Assembly: GCA_946902985.2 (NCBI GenBank)
Contig: OX336397.1
Coordinates: 150,901,890-150,965,889, forward strand
DNA length: 64,000 bases
From: Meconema thalassinum
Lineage: Eukaryota; Arthropoda; Insecta; Orthoptera; Tettigoniidae
Direction: 5' to 3'
Below, one piece after another: positions 43,147 to 53,494 of the stretch (position 1 is its first letter; each line of letters opens with the position of its first letter). A program made the translations under genes and the position numbers. Under the pieces are notes generated by a model. The model worked only from the letters and a program-made list of their open reading frames with translations, was not told the origin of the DNA and did not search any database.

Positions 43147-43469
43147 GGCTAAACTACAGAAGTACTGCTAGCTACAATTCAAAACAATAACTACAAATGT
43201 CTTGCCTCCGTCCTGCGCCTGAAATGAGTACGAAACAAGAAGTAGGGTTGGTTAGTACATTACCAATGCTGGGGTTCGTTGATAGGGTCCAACTCATTGC
43301 ACTCTCCTTACAGTTTGTTATTTTTATGGTCCATACTCCTTGGAAGTTCACATTGACTCTCAATATTTGTTTGCATAGTATGCAATAGGGAACATGAAAC
43401 AGAATAAAAACAACATTGAAAAATATGCAGCGAAATATTAAAATCCAATGGATATGGCTAAGCGACCAG

Positions 43470-43497
43470 GAGACTTAACCTCGCAACTGCTACCATC
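43470..43497 (-). other. Primer-binding site candidate
   Basis: Just inside the 5' LTR on the minus strand the sequence reads GATGGTAGCAGTTGCGAGGT. TGGTAGCAG matches the complement of the 3' end expected for an initiator methionine tRNA over nine bases and then diverges, so the primer identity is tentative. Confidence 0.45.
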
Positions 43498-44992
43498 TGC
43501 ACCGCCCTATTAAAATAAACATATTCTTGGCGTGCCTCCTAGCTGCATCACTGGAACCAACTAGAAAAGAAAGGAGTACGCAGTGGAAATTGATGTTAAT
43601 TTCTGACCTGTGCTGGGCCCGTACTTGCAGGCCAGATGTGCCGAGCGACTCCAGACTCCGTGAAGGTGGTCCCACGACGAGTGGTAGGAATACCCTCCTG
43701 GTGCTAGACAGCTAGAATAAGTTAGGCCTAGGTTTGAAGAGAGAGAGAGAGAGCGAGCAGCCCGATCGCCAAACACTACTAAATAAGACACATGGGTAAA
43801 GAAATGGAAATTTAATGAATTGAAACCGAACACACAAAGAAACCCGGCCAGAATAACACACACACAAAAAAGTACCCTAGGGGTCAAATACAGTCACTTT
43901 CAAACGGGAAGGATGATTATAAACAATAAATTACTTACGATAATAAATAACGTTAAAAAATTAACTTCATACCTGTGCTCACTTCCGTGAAAACGATGTA
44001 AAAAGGGAGGAAGTAAATGATCAAGAGGCAATGGAGCCGGTCGCTGGTCAACAACAATCACTTCTCAGCCTAGAGATGGATGGTTGTCATGACGACCACA
44101 AATAACAAGCATAGCAAAGATAAAACAAGAGGCTGTGTGCGTGTCGCAGAGGCTGTGGCGAGCAATGGGGATGCGATCGAGCTGGCAGTCCCCAGAGAAA
44201 AGAAAAGCAAAAACCAAAGATACTACAAGGAGAAACAAATGACGTCAAGTGTCCGTGAAATATATCATGATACATACACGCAATCAAACACATAAAATGC
44301 TAGCCGACGATGCAGCTATAAAACACAAAGCAACTCGTGCTTGTAGGTAGTCTAGCAAAACATGCTAAACCTATATGGTCCCCAACTTACGTTCCGAGTT
44401 CGAGCTGAATACGGTAAGGCCTACTTAAAGTTACCGCCGTGATTCAGTTGCCCGAAGCATGGAATGAAGGGAAAACATAAGGGCTAAAATATATGGTGTC
44501 ATGCCTCGTGTTGGGAGAATGGTCGAAACGCCAACGTCCACAAACAACGGGAGACCCATTGAAGATATGCCCAAATCAAAACAACTTCAATGCACCTGGC
44601 AGCAAGAAAAACATACACTCACAAAATCACTCCCAGATATATTTCACGGCACAAATAAAAGGTTAAACGAAGATTCAAACAAAATAAAACAGGAGACCGC
44701 CATTTCGATTGGTTCCACAGCAAATCCAAGCACATGACGAAGATCAAAAAGAAAAGGTTAAATTTAGGAAATGAGCATAGTGGACACAAGGTTAGATGTA
44801 TTACTTACATGAGTAAATGGAAGGCTTCGGCATAATAACAATGTTAAATAAAAAGGAAAAACATTACATTTTAAATAATAAGGCGGAGAGCCTCAAGGCA
44901 CGTCCGGACAGAACGTATCTCACATGGCGACTGAGTCTACCGGGACGGCCGCCAAAGAAAATAAAGAAATGAGAGATGTTAAACATGGCTCA
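43498..44992 (-). repeat. Gypsy 5' LTR
   Basis: Copy of 36683-38177 with no difference noticed over its length. It would carry the promoter for minus-strand transcription of the element. Confidence 0.95.
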
Positions 44993-45310
44993 TATATTGA
45001 TCCTCCCTTGACGACAGCCTTCACTGCTAGCTGTGACTGTCAATATGATAAAGGTCCTCCTTCCACTTTGATGCCTCCCTCCGCAGGTAGCCATGCCTTT
45101 CAATATATATGAATGGTCCTTGAAGACAGACTCCACTTCTGTCTGTGGCTGTCAATATCCTTCCATCTTGATGCCTCCCTCGGCAGGTAGCCAGGCCTGT
45201 CAATATATTGATGGTCCACCCTTGAAGACAGCCTCCACTGCATGCTGTGACTGTCAGTATGATGTTGATTTACCATTCATCTTCATGATAGCCTCCAATG
45301 TTGCACATAT
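44993..45310 (+). repeat. Minisatellite 2, right of the Gypsy insertion
   Basis: Alternating ~50-75 bp half-units: TTGATGCCTCCCTCNGCAGG, TAGCCAGGCCTGTCAATATA, TTGATGGTCCACCCTTGAAG and ACAGCCTCCACTGCATGCTG. Together they give a period near 125 bp. The uninterrupted unit at 45200-45215 reads CTGTCAATATATTGATGG, which is what the two Gypsy flanks give when joined. Confidence 0.88.
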
Positions 45311-46083
45311 ATTTTAAGGTGGTGGGTTCTTGGTTTTCTAGGAACGTTGAACGGAGGAAGAGCGATGTGTATTGTTTTGGACTGGCACGAAGTAACCGTG
45401 GAAAACACTGTAGAGATGGTCTATGGCGGTGTATCTTAGCCTTTTATTGGACCACGGTCTGCAATTTCGTTCAGAAGAGCTCTTTAGCAGTTGTCTACAA
45501 AAATATTATTAATCCGTTCTCTATTTATTAACACATTGATTACCATAATCTTTTTGATAATGATAATGGCTCTTGCATTATGTATTACAAGTGAATGTAT
45601 ATGAAACGCTAATTCTAGTAGCTTCCACTGTTTTTACATATAATCCCCTACTTGTTTATCGTTGCCGTTATGTTACTCCCTACGTTAGGTATACTTGAGA
45701 TTAAAAATTGTTTTAAATAGTCAATGGTATGTACGTGATTTCTAACAAAAAAAATTATCAACGTTGCTTGTTCTTTTTAAGGTTGTACAATAACTCCAGG
45801 TAACTGCATCTACGCTGGAAAGACGCAACACACATGCTCAATGCTAGTGACAATATGCTAGGCCTATGTGTTTCTAGTGTATACTAACTGAAATGTTTTT
45901 TTATATTAACTGCACAATAACTGCTAGATGTTTTGGCAATTAGCCATGGACTAAAAAATCTATGAACCGGGGGCTCAATTCCCTTTAGTATGATATTTTA
46001 TTCCTTGATTACTTCAGTGTAGGTTTACAAGTTATCTGAAAATGCAAAGGAACATAGATGTGAGACAAGCAATTTCTTTGCAG
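45311..46083. other. Unrecognised stretch upstream of a candidate exon
   Basis: No repeat was recognised. An open frame from 45298 to 45531 has no motif. Confidence 0.35.
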
Positions 46084-46167
46084 GATGATAGAGATCATCA
46101 CACGAATATTAAAATTGAGGAATCTTCTTTTCCAGAGATCGTTCCAGTTATCAAAACAGATATATAA
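46084..46167 (+). CDS. Gene B exon 3 candidate (ends in stop)
   Basis: A good acceptor, TTTCTTTGCAG, is followed in phase 0 by DDRDHHTNIKIEESSFPEIV and PVIKTDI and then TAA. The IKIE motif and acidic character match exons 1 and 2, and the phase is compatible with the exon 2 donor. If spliced, the protein would be only about 79 residues, so this may be a short isoform, an alternative terminal exon or a decayed exon. No polyadenylation signal was clearly tied to it. The intron would contain the Gypsy insertion. Confidence 0.42.
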   Translation, partial: DDRDHHTNIKIEESSFPEIVPVIKTDI

Positions 46168-46279
46168 TCTTCAGAACCGAAAGAGGAAAGCATCTTAATG
46201 CCTCTTTTCATGACATCTCCTTATTTTAGGGATTAGGAGTTGTATACTCACAATTAGGAAGAGGTTTGTCAATTGTTTT

Positions 46280-46665
46280 GTGTAGAGTGTGGTGGCTTAT
46301 GGTTCGGAAACATGAACAGTCAGACAGAAAGAACAAAAATATTTAGAAATTTTAGAAATGTGGTTATAGAGAAGAATGGAGAAAGTAAAATGGACCGATT
46401 GAATGACAAATTAGGAGGTGCTGAGAAGAGTAGGAGAGAAGAGGAGTTTCATGAGAATGATACAGAAGAGGAAAGAATCTTGGATGGGTCACATACTACG
46501 TAGGAATTTTCTACTGCAAAGAATCGTGGAAGGAAAAGTAGAAGGAATAAGAGTTAGAGGAAGAAGAAGGTTTGGAATGTTAACGGGTGTAAGGAGCGGA
46601 AGAAGTTACCAGCAAATGAAAGAAGATGCTCAGGACAGAGAGAAATGGAACATGTCCAGTTGAAA
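46280..46665 (+). pseudogene. LINE polyprotein C-terminal fragment
   Basis: Two overlapping frames give VECGGLWFGNMNSQTERTKI, RRVGEKRSFMRMIQKRKESW, MGHILRRNFLLQRIVEGKVE, RVRGRRRFGML and KEDAQDREKW. This is the post-RT region found in RTE-like LINEs, diverged from the family at 6601. It is frameshifted once near 46420 and has no RT core. Confidence 0.75.
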
Positions 46666-46699
46666 CCTGTCTGCGGACAGATCTACTGAAGGAAGAAGA

Positions 46700-47250
46700 C
46701 TCACAATTGTATTGATGACAAGCGGAAGCGTTTGGCCGTTAGGTTGTGTTTTGTACAGCAAGCACAATCGATTTTGTTGGAAGGATGGCGAAATAAATTA
46801 TCTGTCCCATACGATACTTCCACCGTAATCGCCGGCTTTGTGCGATGTTGTTCTGATCACTGATCTACTGGGGGGATGCATCTTAATTCCCATTGGCAGA
46901 AGGTATATTATGTGAAGCTAGCATACAATTGGCAAAATTATGTTGTATTAGTTGCCAATTGTGGACTTGAAGTGTAGTGTTTGTATGCTACAGAGAGGTG
47001 GTGGTCTGTGCTATTTCACTCGAACTTCAGGGTATAGCTGAGATGGTTCTAACTTATGACAGTGAGCACCTCCTTCCCAATCCTGAGCATCGCTAGAACA
47101 TGTACTTGTCCTTAAGCTTGAACATACGAGTAATAAATACTTGAACCTTACGAAGAAAGTAAATCCACTTATTTTACTTTAAGCTCGTATTAAAGAAACT
47201 TTCCTTCTTACCATATTTCTTATTATATTATTAAGTTGCATTCTTTTCCC
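46700..47250. other. Unrecognised stretch
   Basis: Nothing was recognised apart from a GCCAATTGT/ACAATTGGC inverted pair near 46924-46965. Confidence 0.35.
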
Positions 47251-47520
47251 ATCAGTGTTCCCATTTTTGAAGTGAGAGGTGAAATGCGTGTGTATGTGGT
47301 TTTTACAGCCGTATACCCTTTTGTCCAGCCCATAGGAGGTGCTAATGAGGATTATAATATTGTAAGGACTTGGAAGACTGTGCCCCTGGCCTCTTAGGAG
47401 GTACCATCCCAGCATTTACCAAGAGGTGTAAAGAGTGAAGTATGAGAATCCTTCAGGGATGGTGGGGATGAAACCCACTCGTCTTTCGATACAGATCACA
47501 TGACCGGGTGCATTTAAAAG
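47250..47520 (-). mobile_element. SINE, minus strand (GCTGGGATGGTAC family)
   Basis: The minus strand has a degenerate B box, GGGTTTCATCCCC, then ACCATCCCTGAAGGATTCTC, AAATGCTGGGATGGTACCTC and CCTCATTAGCACCTCC. It is related to 24775-25020. Confidence 0.6.
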
Positions 47521-47722
47521 TGTATTATAAGCTTCAGGACTGGGGATTATAACCACTTACCTTCTTCATTTTCCTTTCTAGCACTAGGATGTGATGGGCA
47601 GTATGAAAGCCATTCAGCAAATATATCTTCAGATGAGCAGTGCTGAACAATTACAAGGTTTGTCATTTGTGTAAGAGTATAAGGCGATGACACAGAAAAA
47701 ATTTATTCCTTCTTATCCCCAG

Positions 47723-47781
47723 GATATAAAAGAAGAAAATCAGAATGAAGAAACAGATGAAAGTGGAAATCACATGAATGA
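47723..47781 (+). CDS. Gene B downstream exon candidate
   Basis: Acceptor TTATCCCCAG and a strong GTAAGT donor at 47782 bracket 59 bases reading DIKEENQNEETDESGNHMN in phase 0. The acidic, IKEE-containing peptide resembles the other gene B exons. A preceding segment, 47588-47657 (between an ACTAG acceptor and a GTTTGT donor, DVMGSMKAIQQIYLQMSSAE), is open but in an incompatible phase, so the two would not splice together in frame. A following acceptor, GCTTGCAG, at 48010 opens a frame (YICCSDKNVNEFCNEVPYLP) to a stop at 48248. These exons may be used instead of 46084. Confidence 0.4.
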
Positions 47782-48010
47782 GTAAGTGTTAAACATACAA
47801 ATAACATGTTCTCTCTCATAACTCTTAAGTTTTGGATATGAATCAGTTTTGTTTGCAACTTCAGATGTGTCTCATGATTGGAGTAGGAATTGATACTAAC
47901 TTTGTATTTAGCAGCCCACATTCAGGGTTCTCACTGTCAGGAACTATTTAAGAAACGATCGTCAGTCTGTTGATGGGAGCTATTTCCGTCTTGTGAAATT
48001 ATGCTTGCAG

Positions 48011-48248
48011 GGAGTACATATGCTGCAGTGATAAGAATGTGAATGAGTTTTGTAATGAAGTTCCATACCTCCCCGCTGTGACCTTAGCCCCATATGTTAC
48101 TTTTGAAACCCAAACTAAACGAGTTAATAGCCTCCTCCTCACCCACAGTTGCAGATATAGGTCTGCTACAACTAATCATAAACACTGGCAGGATTTTAGT
48201 TATTTTTTGGGCATCAACATAATACCACATAATAATGGTGTTTTCTGA
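48011..48248 (+). CDS. Possible terminal exon, weak
   Basis: After acceptor ATTATGCTTGCAG the frame that continues in phase from 47781 stays open to TGA at 48248 (EYICCSDKNVNEFCNEVPYL, later HWQDFSYFLGINIIPHNNGV). No family is recognised and the composition is not clearly coding. It is supported only by phase compatibility. Confidence 0.25.
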
Positions 48249-48334
48249 GGTTAAATGTTCATACATGTTGAACACGTAAATGTGACAGGGTTTAGTACTG
48301 TATTCACTAGTAGATTTCGTAACTTGGGTACCTC

Positions 48335-48720
48335 GTTCTTGTAGAGAAGTACACATCGGGTAGATAGGTCTTGTAGAGAAGTACACATTGGGTAGACAGG
48401 TCTTGTGGAGAAGTATACATTGGATAGACAGGACTTATAGAGAAGTACACATTGGCTAGAGAGGTCCTATAGAGAAGAAAGTTACACATTGGGTAGACAG
48501 AACTTGTAGAGAAGTACACATTGTGTAGACAGGTCTTTTAGAGAAGTACACATTGGGTAGGCAGGACTTGTAGAAAAGTACACATTGGGTTGAAAGGTCT
48601 TGTAGAGAAGAACACATTTGGTAGACAGAACTTGTAGAGAAGTACACATTGGGTAGGCAGAACTTGTAGAGAAGAACACATTGGGTAGACTGGACTTGTA
48701 GAGAAGTGCACATTTTATGA
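48335..48720 (-). repeat. Minisatellite, 32 bp unit, ~12 copies
   Basis: The unit is CTTGTAGAGAAGTACACATT followed by GGGTAGACAGGT, with small variations and one 5-base insertion near 48480. The minus-strand frames that seem to encode YPMCTSLQ-type peptides are produced by the repeat and are not genes. Confidence 0.95.
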
Positions 48721-48730
48721 GGCATAAACA

Positions 48731-49042
48731 TTAACTCTGTTACAAAAGCGTTGATTCTACGTATTAACTTCGATAACTAATTAAATTTCCTGGAACACAT
48801 GTTAACAGTTAAATTGTTTTCTTCTCTACTGTTGAAACATGTTTTCGGCCCTCCAGTGTGGTCTTCGTCAGCTTGGTTACTTGGCTTAGCTCTACATTGG
48901 GTGTTTGATGAACAGAATTATATTATAATTTAATATAACTTTAACTCTGAAATTGAGGTCCTTATAATTTTCAATTAGTAAATTTGTAATAGTATCGGTT
49001 GTCTTGTGTAAATGTCATCGTAAAATTAATTGGTGCAGTAAT
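48731..49042. other. Unrecognised AT-rich stretch
   Basis: No feature beyond short AT tracts. Confidence 0.4.
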
Positions 49043-49126
49043 TTGAATTCATCTTTCAGCATCAGGTATTCACATTGAGAACAAGCGACATGATCAATTC
49101 AATTTAACACTGAAAGACGAATTCAA
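49043..49126. repeat. Small hairpin repeat
   Basis: TTGAATTCATCTTTCAG and its near-exact complement, CTGAAAGACGAATTCAA, enclose 50 bases. Possibly a tiny MITE or a fragment of one. Confidence 0.7.
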
Positions 49127-50084
49127 TTGTTACAAATCCAGTGTTTCCTAGGGAAATGCGACTGCACGCTCCTTATGAAAAATAAAATGAAAAAATATGA
49201 TGCCAAACATTTTAGAATTGGAACATGTCTGATTGATGAACAAGCGTATATTATTCACCCCCCTATTCATGAAAAAAATTGTTTTTTTCCTTGGAAAATG
49301 TACTGGTTTCAGTGATAAAATTCATGTTTCTAGTGGTCTATGCCATAAACCCCTTAGTTTGCAATCGCACTGTTTCCCAACTCCCTATTTCATGGCAGTT
49401 TCATAATTAAAACCCCAGGATTTTTTCCTAAGCTTTGTTTATAATATTGGAGAATGGACGATAGAACACTCAAATTTTGTAAGTTGTGTGTGTCTGCTGG
49501 AATATTCTCAGTCGTTTCAAACTTTAACCAGATATCTACTGGGGTCTTATTTCATAGATCACAAGAGGTGTGAACTGCTCAGCACAGACACAGGCGCGTT
49601 AGAGAAATTGAATTTCACATACATATCGTACAGGGCTCTAAATTTGTTTTATCCAAATTATATCCAGGGTTTCTTAGGATAACTTGACTCCATTCCGGTA
49701 AAGACCCATGTTTCCTAGCTAAATGTGATCGAATGGGAGGCATCTTTGGTTTGCTGATACTTACGATCGGCCTGAATACCGATGACGTAAAGTGGCCTTT
49801 GTGTTAATCGCGACAGCTTTACAGAACAACTCTGGTTATCAGAGAGCGGCAAAACAGCGTGTTCATGAAGATCCCAGATTGTCAGATTCATGGGTAATGG
49901 CGTATCCTTCTCCACGGTCTTGAGGAAGCTGAGTTTTCCCCGGTTGGAAAGGGTTTCATGGGACACTTTAGATAATATTTGGTGCAACTGAATTCCTAAC
50001 GCTTATCGTATATTTATAGGCGCTTGGGAACATCAACGCAAACAAGACTGATGAGTCTAGAACAATGATATCCCAATTTTACCA
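49127..50084. other. Unrecognised stretch with one protein-like frame
   Basis: The minus-strand frame 49987-49715 (90 codons, with KLSFLKTVEKDTPLPMNLTI and WDLHEHAVLPLSDNQSCSV) has balanced composition and may be a coding relic. I recognise no family. Confidence 0.3.
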
Positions 50085-50345
50085 TGTTATGCATAAAGGA
50101 ACCAAGCGCCATTTTTACTGAAATTGAGTTTTAAGTGCCATCTTGTGGAGGAAATATTAAACTATCTGCCCAGCAAATATGGTTTTCAGACATGGAATAA
50201 TTATATTACATTTTAAGTTTGAAGAAAGTGCTTGTTCTGTATGGCAGATTGGAGAAAACGCATAACAGAACCAAGCGCCATGCAATCATAAAGTGAGGTT
50301 AAATCAGTGACTAAAAGTTTTGCATAACAGAACCAAGCGCCTTGC
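50085..50345 (+). repeat. Dispersed GCATAACAGAACCAAGCGCC motif cluster
   Basis: GGAACCAAGCGCCATTTT at 50099, GCATAACAGAACCAAGCGCC at 50260-50280 and again at 50320-50341. Variants recur at 51821 and 51881 with spaced intervals. Not explained by any element recognised here. Confidence 0.7.
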
Positions 50346-50586
50346 ATATGACGTGTTTGTATTGCTTTTTTGATCTAATTGGGTAATAGCCATTTTGCAA
50401 TGAATAAGTTTCTTAATAGTCTAATAATATTGTGTATGAAAGAGTAAAAGATTGTAAAAATAAGCTACCAAAAGAAATAATGTATAAGTGTAGGCACACT
50501 GATAAAACTGATACCCAGGATACAGATCCCATTATCCACGTGGTTAGACTGAATTTTATGGTTAACCAACATATCTCGCTTGGAAG
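50346..50586. other. Unrecognised stretch
   Basis: No feature seen. Confidence 0.35.
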
Positions 50587-50640
50587 ATGATGATTGTTGT
50601 TTTAAGGGGCGTAACAGTGAGGTCATCTTCCCCTAGACCA
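50587..50640 (-). mobile_element. SINE 3'-end fragment
   Basis: The minus strand reads GGGGAAGATGACCTCACTGT, then TACGCCCCTTAAAACAACAA and a CAT-repeat tail. Degenerate relative of the 51573 and 60927 tails. Confidence 0.6.
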
Positions 50641-51083
50641 CATTCACTGTTATGCACCACATGTGTAAGGAGGAACATACCAACCTTGTTTATAAACCAA
50701 GATATCAAGCAATGTTTGCCAGTATTTCTATTTAAAGAGCAAACCTCAAATCAATATATACCTGTAGTACATCTGACCTACTAGATCGAAATTGTAAATT
50801 GCCATTAGCAACAAATGATGAAGAGTGATAAAATCTTGCTAAATGAAGACCGTAATTTGCCCCTGGATATAGTAGAAAACGCGTGTAATCGATGACATTG
50901 AAGGGTGTTAAGCTTTTAATGATTTTGAGGTTGTGAGTGAATGGAATGTGGATTTTTTGTAGTTGGTTCATAAGCACAGTTAATTTTGTATTCCACTACA
51001 GTTTATCGTTCTGTTGATGGGGCATTAAATGCATAATAATATTAATAATAATAATAATAGAAAACTATTTTGAATTTCGTGTG
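50641..51083. other. Unrecognised stretch
   Basis: AATAATAAT tract at 51035-51058; otherwise nothing identified. Confidence 0.35.
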
Positions 51084-51094
51084 AATTTGTACTA

Positions 51095-51403
51095 AAATAA
51101 CCCCCAGCACTACAGCCCATGAAGAGCCTAGGCCTACCAAGAGACCGCTGCCCAGCCATTTGGCGTGCAGATATTGGGGTGACGCATGGTCAGCGCATCG
51201 GGTCCCCTCGGCCGTTAATCTTGGTTTTCGTGACCGGAGTGCTGTCTCACTGTCACACAGCTACTCAATTGTCCTCACGAGGCTGAGTGCACTCCGTTCC
51301 AGCCCTCACGTCAGTTTCTAAAATCCCTGATGAATCCAGGAATCCAACCTGGGCCTCCGGGTGAGAGGTAGGCGCGCTACCCCAACACCACAGGGCCGGA
51401 GTT
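51095..51403 (-). mobile_element. tRNA-derived SINE with 11 bp target duplication
   Basis: On the minus strand the head reads GGCCCTGTGGTGTTGGGGTA then CCCAGGTTGGATTCCTGG (degenerate B box). The body contains CATCAGGGATTTTAGAAACT and CTCGTGAGGACAATTGAGTA. AATTTGTACTA flanks it at 51084-51094 and 51404-51414. Same family as 58503-58816. Confidence 0.92.
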
Positions 51404-51414
51404 AATTTGTACTA

Positions 51415-51775
51415 TTGCAATCAAAAAGAGTGTCATATCCTCAAGGAATGTAGGTGACCCGAATTGAGTCCCTGTCTGTGCTAAAGGATCACTATTCAGG
51501 CGTTCAGAGCCGGTGTTTACATGCGGTAGGGTGGCCAGACCTTTTCCAATCCTCCCCCCTGCCATACCATCCAGGCCGATAGCCTAGATGTTAGGCCCCT
51601 TAAAACAACAACAGCCATACCATCCGGCAGGTGCCCATTTTCCATCACAAGGCTAGGAGACCACTTACCAGACCATACCAAGACTTTTTAATTTCTTGGC
51701 AGTGCCGGGAATCGAACCTGGGACCTCGTGGGTGACAGCCAACAATGCTATCCACTTCACCACGTGGCGGTCTAT
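51415..51775 (-). mobile_element. Second tRNA-derived SINE family, minus strand
   Basis: The head GACCGCCACGTGGTGAAGTG and the B box GTCCCAGGTTCGATTCCCGG are followed by GCACTGCCAAGAAATT and GGTATGGTCTGGTAAGTGGT. A 41-bp tail fragment of another SINE interrupts it at 51573-51613. The left boundary is uncertain because it meets the SINE at 51095-51403. Confidence 0.75.
51573..51613 (+). mobile_element. 41-bp retroposed SINE tail with 12 bp target duplication
   Basis: AGGCCGATAGCCTAGATGTT then AGGCCCCTTAAAACAACAAC, flanked by identical GCCATACCATCC at 51561-51572 and 51614-51625. An extremely 5'-truncated insertion. Confidence 0.9.
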
Positions 51776-51903
51776 ATTTCATTAGAGAATGACAATCCGC
51801 TAAGCTGTGCATGTAGACATTCATAACAGAACCAAGTGCCTGGTTCGATTTCAATTATTGTCTATGGAAAATAATCAATAAAGCATAAAGGAACCAAGTG
51901 CCA

Positions 51904-53397
51904 TTTTTAGCCTATTTTCAATTTTGAAAAAAATAGGCTTATGAGATCACCTTTTGTGCGTGTGTGTGTGATTCGTGTGTGTGTCCCCCCTTAATAAAAT
52001 CTAAACGGCTGGAGCGATTTCAATAAAACTAGGTAAGTTCATAGCACTATTCCGGGCGACCTCGACCGTGCCCTTCAAAATATGTTACGTCTCAACAATC
52101 CAACATGGCGGCTGTGCGAAAAATTTCTCCAGCATTCAATAACTCCGAAATTATTACCGATATCATCCTGGAATTTTGTATGGTCATAAAGGGAACTACT
52201 AGAAGTTCACTTATGTGACCTTTGAGAACCTGGTAACTACAAAACCAACATGGCGACCAAGCGAAGTTGAGACTTTTATATAGACATTTCTCGCGATTTA
52301 ACCATCCAAACGCAATGAAACTTGGTACAGTATATGTTTATATACATTGTAATGCACCGACATATAAGTTCGTTCAATTGTTTACATAACCTCAATATGG
52401 CGGCTGTGCGAAATATATCACCGGCATTCTATATCTCTGAAACTATTACCTGTATCACCCTGACATTTTGCACAGCGGTAAAGGGCACTTCTGGAAGTTT
52501 ATATATGAGACTTTAAAAACCGGTTAACTACAAAACGAACATGGCGGCCAAGCGAAGTTGAAAGTTTTAAATAGACTTTTCTCGCGATATAATGATCCAA
52601 ACGCAATGAAACTTGGTACAGCAAATGTTTATATACATTGTAATGCACTGGTATGTAATTTAGTTCAATTGTTTACATAACCTCAAGATGGCGGCTGTGC
52701 GAATTTTTAAATTAAGTTTTTATTTCTTGTGTCGTAATCATGCGATCGAAGTGAAAGTTTGAATAATGAACCTACGCTATAACTTTCCTTTAAAGGTACA
52801 TGACTCTTTGGCCTATACATATAACAATCCAATATGGCGACCATCCGGAATATTTTGAATCTAATAAAGCAATCAAACTGATTTTTTTAACGTTCATAGG
52901 GGTTATGAACATAAGTTCACCTATAGGACTTTCAATAACCTGGTGATCACGAATCCAACATGGTGGCGACGCGGAGTATAAATATTCTCATGGACGTTTC
53001 TCGTAATTTAACCATCCAAGTGCAGTGAAACTTGGTACAGCAAATCCTTAAACAAATGTTAATCCACTGGCATCTAATTTATTTCAATAGTTTCCATACC
53101 ACAAGATGGCAGCTGTGCGAAATTTTAAAATCTCTTTTTTACCTCTTGTGTCCTAATCATGTGATTAAAGTTTGAGTACTACACGTACACAATAATCTTC
53201 ATGTAAGAGTGCATAACTCGAAGCCCTACATATATGTAAGTCCAACATGGCGACCATCCTAAATATTTAGACGGTTCTCAATATCTACGAATCTATTACA
53301 GCAATCAAACTGAAATTTAGTATGTTGATAGAGGCAATTAACATTAGTGGGATATATGAAAATAGACTCTATGGTTCTTCACGGAACTACTTGTTTA
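51904..53397 (+). mobile_element. Helentron-like element, family 1, copy 4 (both ends present)
   Basis: It starts TTTTTAGCCTATTTTCAATT with the hairpin arm AAAAAATAGGCTTATGAG, a GT-rich run, CCCCCC and CTAAACGGCTGGAGCGATTT. Four or five internal modules carry AACATGGCGGCTGTGCGAA and AACATGGCGACCAAGCGAAG. It ends ATATATGAAAATAGACTCTA, then TGGTTCTTCACGGAACTACT and TGTTT. The end motif GAAAATAGACT mirrors the start AGCCTATTTTC, while the outer 25 bases do not match the start. This is the reference copy for the family. Confidence 0.78.
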
Positions 53398-53494
53398 GTA
53401 TATTCAAGTAATTTACAAAGGTAAAATAAAATAAAACAACTTCCGTAAAGTGTATGGGACGGTGAATAACAGTAATAAAGGTTACCAACCGCGA

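Larger units (their letters stand above)
36683..44992 (-). mobile_element. Intact Ty3/Gypsy LTR retrotransposon
   Basis: 8310 bp with 1495-bp LTRs (36683-38177 and 43498-44992) that begin TG and end CA on the plus strand. The offset between LTRs is constant at 6815 bases at both ends, and I saw no difference between the copies. A 4-bp target duplication, TATA, flanks it (36679-36682, 44993-44996). It encodes gag then pol on the minus strand with no envelope frame. Identical LTRs indicate a very recent insertion. It lies antisense to gene B, downstream of exon 2, inside minisatellite 2. Confidence 0.96.

Noticed and set aside
48335..48720. CRISPR-like regular repeats
   Set aside because: Units are contiguous with no spacers and lie in a eukaryotic genome.
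48482..48731. Minus-strand frames encoding repeated YPMCTSLQ-like peptides
   Set aside because: They are created by the 32-bp minisatellite; three overlapping frames read the same repeat.
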